From: Actinomycetota bacterium
GTDB taxonomy: Bacteria; Actinomycetota; Actinomycetes; S36-B12; UBA5976
Length of the DNA: 36,468 bases
NCBI GenBank assembly: GCA_947373075.1
Contig: CANBWF010000001.1
Coordinates: forward strand, 1-36,468
Direction of reading: 5' to 3'
This document shows positions 32,020 to 36,468 of the stretch, one piece after another. The notes beneath the pieces are model-generated. The model was not told the origin of the DNA and made no database searches. It saw only the letters and a list, made by a program, of their open reading frames with translations. Within the stretch, counting starts at the first letter, position 1; each line of letters begins with the position of its first letter. Both the position numbers and the translations under genes were made by a program.

Positions 32020-32101
32020 CCAAGTCAGCAATTTATGCGTCCTTTAGAATCCAAGTCGGGCAATGCGCCTAACACGGTCGAATCCGCGGCGCAGTTATAA
32101 T
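32020..32101 (+). promoter_or_regulatory. Promoter with consensus -10 and an upstream imperfect direct repeat
   Basis: TATAAT at 32096-32101 matches the sigma70 -10 consensus; no good -35 is present. Two imperfect direct repeats start at 32020 (CCAAGTCAGCAAT) and 32051 (CCAAGTCGGGCAAT), 31 bp or three helical turns apart, ending about 20-30 bp before the -10. This would suit an activator-dependent promoter for the pyruvyl transferase fusion gene. Confidence 0.4.
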
Positions 32102-32138
32102 GTTATTGATTGAGACTTGCCGTAAATGTGGGGATTTT

Positions 32139-34463
32139 GTGAATTTAGTTACAGCGGAAACAAAAAACATCGATTTATCCCATGCGCTACCGACTGAGTG
32201 GGCTCATTTATCAGCCGGTCAGGTCAGCATTTTCAATCCCACGTTGCACGATGATGGCGCCAACTTAGTAATCGCTTATCGGGTCGTCGGGCTAGTCGAT
32301 GAATTGCGCCGAATTGCAACTGCAAAACTTGATAACGACTTTCAAATCATCCCGGGCTCAGCCGTCCCGTTTTCTGATTTCATTGAATTCGCAAATCCTG
32401 ATGAACTTGATGAGAATTCGAAAACTTGGTTTGCTGATCCACGTTTTTTCAGATTGAACAATTCTGTCTGGATGATGTGGAATAACGGACATGTCGATGG
32501 CATTAATAAACAGTTCTTGATCGAAGTTTCAGCAGATGGGTTGCGTCCAATCGGCAAAGCTCGAGAGATCGTATTGACGGGAGCAAGGCGCAAAACCGAG
32601 AAAAACTGGAGTTTCTTCGAGAATCATGAAGGAATTTTCGCAGTTTATTCAGTAACACCACATCGAATTATTCAAGCTGATTTTTCTTCATCATTAGAAA
32701 TTAGGTGCCATCTCGTATCCGAGATTGATTGGTCAGCCAAGTATTCAGAATTGTATGGCGCCTTTCGTGGGGGAGCCGGCCCGATCCAAATCGGTGATAA
32801 ATTCCTGAATCTCGCACATTCAAGTTACCGAATGCCGGGGGGTCGCGAGTATGTCCCAGCAGTGTATGAATTTGAAGCACAGAATCCATTCAGACCAACC
32901 GATGAACTAGCTACTCCTATATTTGTCCCGGATGTGAAGCACAAAACTGAGGAAGAAACGGAAGATAGCCTCAACCCTGGAACAAGTCGCGTGGTCTATC
33001 CATCAGGAGCGATTCTTCGTGGAGACGACCTGATTTTCAGTATTGGAATCAATGATCATGAAATGGGAATCTCGCGTACAAGTTTGAGTGCCGTGCAAGC
33101 TGCGAGTCAGCCGGTAGCATCCGTGCGAGTTGCCGCTTACGACTACGCAAATCCTGAGCGGCCAGTTAGCCCGAATGTTGAGATTACGCAGACTCCAAGT
33201 GTCCCTGTGTTTTGGTGGGATGCAACTGGTGCGGTTATGTCTCCACTCAGTCGAGACTGGAAATTCAAACACGGCAACTTTGGCGATGAAGCTTCACATG
33301 AGTTGATTGATCTCCTTGGTCCAATAAAGGCTCGCAAAGTGCGCCCTGGTGACGTAAAACTTTTGGCAATCGGTTCCATTTTGCATCGTATGGGACCTGG
33401 CGATTTGGTCTGGGGTTCAGGTATCAAGCATCCCGAAGCACTCGATGAGTTACCTGTTTCAGATGTTGAATTCGCCGCAGTTCGTGGTCCACTCACCTTG
33501 GAAGCATTAAAGCGAAATGGTTGGGATACCTCAGGTATCAAAGAACTATTTGATCCTGGCTTACTTATGGCCAAGATTTTTGAAAAGGAGTTAGCAGCTT
33601 ACGACACCGCAAAAAATGATGTTTATGGCCCTGTTCGTTTCATTCCGCATTTTCGCGATGAATTAGTGATTAACAGAAATTATCCGAACCTCGCTTCAAG
33701 CTTCTTAACTGTGGATTGTCGTCCACTGGATATGTTGAAACGGATGCTAGGCGCGGAGAAAATTATTTCATCCTCGCTTCATGGTGTTATTTTTGCAGAG
33801 AGTTTGGGTATACCTGCTGTTTGGCTCGCATCTCCTGGCGGCGAAGGAACTTACAAGTTCTCCGACTATTACGCATCAACAGGCCGTGCATCAGTTAAAG
33901 TCTGCGAAACAGTAGAAGATGCGCTCAGGGCTACTCCTCCAGAATTACCTAAAATGGAATTTGAAAAGTGGCAAGCAACATTCCCGGCAGAAAGTATTGC
34001 TCGCTTAGCTAACGTGAGTCCAGTGCCGACATCGCGACCATTCCCAAATCTAGATACAACGTCACTTACCAAACTGCATTGGAGTTCTGAGTTTTCGCGT
34101 AATTTGGAAGGACTTTGGCTACTCGGTAACGACGGTGTACTCGCCCTTCCGCCGTTGCGAGTGTCCGATGACTCACAGTCAGTCACGATAAGTATTCGCC
34201 CTCGTCGCTTGATCCAAAATCCATCTCACCAAAATATTGAATTACATATCGGTGGATGCACGGCTCGCCTGCATTGGGCGCCAAACGACATTTCGATTCG
34301 GACCGTAACTTTGACTCCATCGGTTAGTGAATGGGCCACAGGAGTGCGCATCCATGTTCATTACGACGGTGTAGAAATGAAACGTAAGTTCCTGCGCGGC
34401 GCCCCTCAGCCAACTCGAAACCTATGTATTAACAAAGTTGAAGTAAATCAGGCCGAAGCTTAA
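32139..34463 (+). CDS. Fusion of a beta-propeller (glycosidase-like) domain with a polysaccharide pyruvyl transferase domain
   Basis: 774 residues with no signal peptide. The start is GTG 32139 behind GTGGGGA; the in-frame ATG at 32100 overlaps the -10 and would precede the expected transcription start. About 1-330 is a repeat-blade region (FNPTLHDDGANLVIAYR, WFADPRFFRLNNSVWMMWNN, GGAGPIQIGDKFLNLAH) recalling five-bladed propellers of the GH43/GH130 type. About 357-600 is a clear polysaccharide pyruvyl transferase domain: HGNFGDEAS, LVWGSGIKHP, AVRGPLTLEAL, FDPGLL and SSSLHGVIFAESLGIPAVWL. A C-terminal beta region (about 620-774) is unassigned. The pyruvyl transferase part would move pyruvate from PEP to a cell-wall sugar as a ketal. 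The propeller may bind or trim that glycan, which is inference. It is probably not part of the maltodextrin locus. Confidence 0.78.
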   Translation: MNLVTAETKNIDLSHALPTEWAHLSAGQVSIFNPTLHDDGANLVIAYRVVGLVDELRRIATAKLDNDFQIIPGSAVPFSDFIEFANPDELDENSKTWFADPRFFRLNNSVWMMWNNGHVDGINKQFLIEVSADGLRPIGKAREIVLTGARRKTEKNWSFFENHEGIFAVYSVTPHRIIQADFSSSLEIRCHLVSEIDWSAKYSELYGAFRGGAGPIQIGDKFLNLAHSSYRMPGGREYVPAVYEFEAQNPFRPTDELATPIFVPDVKHKTEEETEDSLNPGTSRVVYPSGAILRGDDLIFSIGINDHEMGISRTSLSAVQAASQPVASVRVAAYDYANPERPVSPNVEITQTPSVPVFWWDATGAVMSPLSRDWKFKHGNFGDEASHELIDLLGPIKARKVRPGDVKLLAIGSILHRMGPGDLVWGSGIKHPEALDELPVSDVEFAAVRGPLTLEALKRNGWDTSGIKELFDPGLLMAKIFEKELAAYDTAKNDVYGPVRFIPHFRDELVINRNYPNLASSFLTVDCRPLDMLKRMLGAEKIISSSLHGVIFAESLGIPAVWLASPGGEGTYKFSDYYASTGRASVKVCETVEDALRATPPELPKMEFEKWQATFPAESIARLANVSPVPTSRPFPNLDTTSLTKLHWSSEFSRNLEGLWLLGNDGVLALPPLRVSDDSQSVTISIRPRRLIQNPSHQNIELHIGGCTARLHWAPNDISIRTVTLTPSVSEWATGVRIHVHYDGVEMKRKFLRGAPQPTRNLCINKVEVNQAEA

Positions 34464-34546
34464 GAGTGCTGGCATCGTTGCCTGCAAACTGAGGCCAAGT
34501 TACCTGCTTTTTGCTTAGTTGAAGGGTAAATTATTCATATTGAGTT

Positions 34547-35257
34547 ATGAATAGGGCGATAATGAAATTGTTTCGTAAGGCCCAGATTTTTCTGCTACTG
34601 ATTCTCACTTCACTAGCAACGATTTTTCCTACCCAGGCCCAAGGCGTTGGCGTAAAGACAAGTTCTCCCATCACTTATCAGCAAATGGAATCGCTACTTT
34701 CTCGTGCTGGGTATCCTGTTGGCCGTGTGGATGGGTATCTAGACAACGACACTCGACGCGCGTTATGTCTCTGGCGTGATTACTCGGGCTTTAATGTTTC
34801 GCGAAATATGCCATCGATGCGTGAACGATTCCTGCTTGCAAAAGTAACTCGGCCAAAAGTTCCAGAGCGTTTAGTTACCGGATTAAACATCAGCCGCACT
34901 TGCCAGGCTGTTACTTGGGTATCTTTTTCAAATTTGAAGCAGACTCGATACGTTAAAGCGATTTACAAAGCTTCAACAGGTCAACCCGGTTTTGAAACTC
35001 GCACCGGTTCCTTCCACATTTACGCCCAGGTTGATAAATGGATGGAATCAGATCTTTATCCAGGGGCGATGATGTATCGGCCAAAGTTTTTCTCGGGTGG
35101 TCAAGCACTACACGGCTCGTGGTCTGATTCACTTGTTTTGCCTTATCCGGCTTCACATGGTTGTGTTCGTATGTTGCATAGCTCCATTGATTACATGTGG
35201 AGTCACGGCATTGGCATTGGCACAAAAGTTTTGGTTTATGGCGACTGGCGCGGCTAG
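34547..35257 (+). CDS. Secreted L,D-transpeptidase (YkuD) with peptidoglycan-binding-like domain
   Basis: Cell-wall enzyme that makes 3-3 peptidoglycan cross-links or attaches proteins to the wall, 236 residues. The signal peptide ends near PTQAQ (about 32). A peptidoglycan-binding-type segment (about 42-75: QMESLLSRAGYPVGRVDGYL, then TRRALCLWRDYSG) is followed by the YkuD domain with its histidine (ALHGSW) and catalytic SHGCVRM, Cys206 from this start. ATG 34547 would be nearly leaderless behind TATTCA (34532-34537); ATG 34562, behind AGGG, would remove five residues and is equally possible. Its neighbour encodes a pyruvyl transferase, also a wall-modifying protein. Confidence 0.9.
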   Translation: MNRAIMKLFRKAQIFLLLILTSLATIFPTQAQGVGVKTSSPITYQQMESLLSRAGYPVGRVDGYLDNDTRRALCLWRDYSGFNVSRNMPSMRERFLLAKVTRPKVPERLVTGLNISRTCQAVTWVSFSNLKQTRYVKAIYKASTGQPGFETRTGSFHIYAQVDKWMESDLYPGAMMYRPKFFSGGQALHGSWSDSLVLPYPASHGCVRMLHSSIDYMWSHGIGIGTKVLVYGDWRG

Positions 35258-35280
35258 TCCGGATCTAAAAAATAAATTTT

Positions 35281-36135
35281 CTATTTTGATATTTGAGTTA
35301 CGCCCGCCAGCAACTGTTTTCGATTTGGCAGGTTATGTGAGAAGTAAATTAGCGCCTGCGTTCGGACTAAGGGCTCTAAATCAGATTGATTTTTTATCCA
35401 CTTGCGCAGAATCTTTATGTCTTGCACTTGACCAAGTTCCTTCTGCAACTGCTTAGTCCAAGCCTGAATATGAGGGCTTTGCAATAAATTAGTTTCGGCT
35501 GCTGCTTCGTATGCATAGCGACATTGTTTGGCCGCAATTCGCACCCGGTGCAGTTGTTTTGTAGTTGGCCGCTTTGGCAAACTGTCCAAGTGCTCAAAAA
35601 GTAGAACCCAAGTGTGGCTAATCGTTGCAGTAACTTTTGCCTGAGCTTTCTTCGGACCAAGTTCGGAAAATTTCTGTCGTATCGGTGGGTTCAATGCGTA
35701 ATTTGTTAGGGCTTTAAGTGCTAAATCCAGTTTGGGGGAGTCAAGCATCTTTTGGAGTTTGATTTCCTGATGTAATCGCTGACCCTGCAATCGGGTAATG
35801 AGCGGTTGTTTCACCTGGTCATTCTCTACTTTCACGACTCGCGCAATCATCGCGTCAAGATCTCGGATAGCGGAAAGTTTTGAGTTCAGCCAATCAAGTT
35901 GGTGCACAACATCGCTGGTTGACTTTCGGCGTAAGAATGGCGAAAACGTGTAAAGATGAGAATCGATGGTCCGAAGCGCAACTCGACAATCGTGAATTGT
36001 TTCGAAGCTTTTATTTTGACGCAAAGCAGTAATGTGTGAAATTAATTTAGTGGTATGGTTCGTCAGAATTGCAGAAATAAAATCGCTAGGCGCGAAGTAG
36101 GTATTTGCTCGCGTCATCTCTTGGTTCGAAGTCAC
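35281..36135 (-). CDS. CHAD domain protein
   Basis: All-helical protein of 284 residues with the conserved-histidine alpha-helical domain (CHAD), a fold that binds polyphosphate. Both characteristic helices are present: HDCRVALRTIDSHLYTF near residue 48 and LHRVRIAAKQCRYAYEAA near residue 198. The rest is Lys/Arg- and His-rich helix as expected. It is not fused to a CYTH domain. The start is GTG at 36135; an ATG at 36117 is an alternative, and TATAAC about 15 bases upstream of the GTG suggests a very short leader. It is convergent with the L,D-transpeptidase, stops separated by 23 bases, with no clear bidirectional terminator. The HPP-family gene lies upstream on the same strand. Confidence 0.88.
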   Translation of the reverse strand: MTSNQEMTRANTYFAPSDFISAILTNHTTKLISHITALRQNKSFETIHDCRVALRTIDSHLYTFSPFLRRKSTSDVVHQLDWLNSKLSAIRDLDAMIARVVKVENDQVKQPLITRLQGQRLHQEIKLQKMLDSPKLDLALKALTNYALNPPIRQKFSELGPKKAQAKVTATISHTWVLLFEHLDSLPKRPTTKQLHRVRIAAKQCRYAYEAAAETNLLQSPHIQAWTKQLQKELGQVQDIKILRKWIKNQSDLEPLVRTQALIYFSHNLPNRKQLLAGVTQISK

Positions 36136-36186
36136 TATTAGATTGTTTCAGTTATAACTTTAAAAGTTCAAACAACGGCAGAGAAG

Positions 36187-36468
36187 TTACCAATACCTTG
36201 GGTACGATTCGTCGCGCGTGAGGTTATTGAATAACAAGGCAACAGCGACTAGTGCTGCTGCACCTAAAAGTGTTGGAAACAAAATTGAGTGCCAGCCTGG
36301 GTCAGTATGCATGTAATGAAAACTCAGGTAGATGATGACTGGGTTCGCGCCCGCTGGTGGGTGTACCACTCCAGCAAGCATCATGATTGCGATGGAGATA
36401 CCCAAAGCAAGCCCAAGACTCCACCAGTGTGCACCTAATAGTTTTGTAACGATCAGTCCGGTTGCGTA
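36187..36468 (-). CDS. HPP-family membrane protein, C-terminal part (5' end outside the window)
   Basis: The frame is open to the window edge. The visible 93 residues hold the family signature HPPAGANPVIIYLS preceded by TGLIVTKLLGAHWWSLGLAL, and hydrophobic segments before and after. The protein ends NLTRDESYPRYW. HPP proteins are small integral membrane proteins; some cyanobacterial and plastid members act in nitrite transport, but the bacterial role here is unknown. The stop lies 51 bases before the CHAD gene on the same strand, so the two could be cotranscribed. Confidence 0.88.
   Translation of the reverse strand, partial: YATGLIVTKLLGAHWWSLGLALGISIAIMMLAGVVHPPAGANPVIIYLSFHYMHTDPGWHSILFPTLLGAAALVAVALLFNNLTRDESYPRYW

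Noticed and set aside
3..36468. Insertion sequences, integrase or transposase genes explaining the module duplication
   Set aside because: No transposase, integrase or terminal inverted repeats were seen; the duplication looks old, with diverged sequence and different operators.

Overview
The window reads as part of the chromosome of an actinobacterium with low to middling GC. The grounds are GTG starts alongside ATG starts, apparently leaderless genes, Sec signal peptides ending in AxA, Pro/Thr linkers, TIG/IPT-repeat secreted proteins and a tRNA gene without encoded CCA. A freshwater planktonic lineage such as Nanopelagicales would fit, but that is inference. About 32 kb (positions 3-31975) is one alpha-glucan (starch, glycogen, pullulan or maltodextrin) acquisition locus, all on the + strand. 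The last 4.5 kb holds unrelated cell-envelope and housekeeping genes.

Layout. (1) 3-1871: the 3' end of a malF and a full malG, the first of three permease pairs. (2) 2084-9953: a 1294-residue secreted adhesin-like protein (two pullulanase-type PUD/CBM41-like modules plus about eleven IPT/TIG repeats), a cytoplasmic GH13 maltodextrin hydrolase and a secreted GH13 alpha-amylase. (3) Module B, 10194-18141, followed by pulA (18203-21127): secreted PUD3-IPT protein, secreted PUD3 protein, MalE, a conserved hairpin, MalF, MalG, then a secreted type I pullulanase and a strong terminator. (4) 21260-23701: tRNA-Thr(CGU), a tandem structured repeat, a MarR-type regulator and an SGNH/GDSL hydrolase. 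(5) Module C, 24058-31975: a second copy of the same five genes in the same order, offset from module B by about 13.85 kb. (6) 32139-36468: a beta-propeller/polysaccharide pyruvyl transferase fusion, an L,D-transpeptidase, and on the minus strand a CHAD protein and the 3' part of an HPP-family membrane protein.

How it may work together. Secreted amylase and pullulanase cut alpha-1,4 and alpha-1,6 bonds. Non-catalytic PUD proteins bind the polymer or its fragments. MalE delivers maltodextrins to MalFG, and the cytoplasmic GH13 enzyme processes them. No MalK ATPase lies in the window, so one is presumably encoded elsewhere. In function this resembles the Bacteroidetes Sus system, with several non-catalytic glucan-binding proteins beside a transporter, but built from actinobacterial parts.

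Three signals stand out. The two modules have different sets of triple tandem operators: three TGAAACCGCTTACA sites before module B and three GTTACC-RY-GGTAAC palindromes at exact 29-bp spacing before module C. The malE-malF gap carries an 18-bp hairpin in both modules, kept by five compensatory base-pair changes, which is strong evidence of a selected RNA structure. None of the secreted binding proteins, including both MalE proteins, shows a lipobox, sortase signal or C-terminal membrane anchor.
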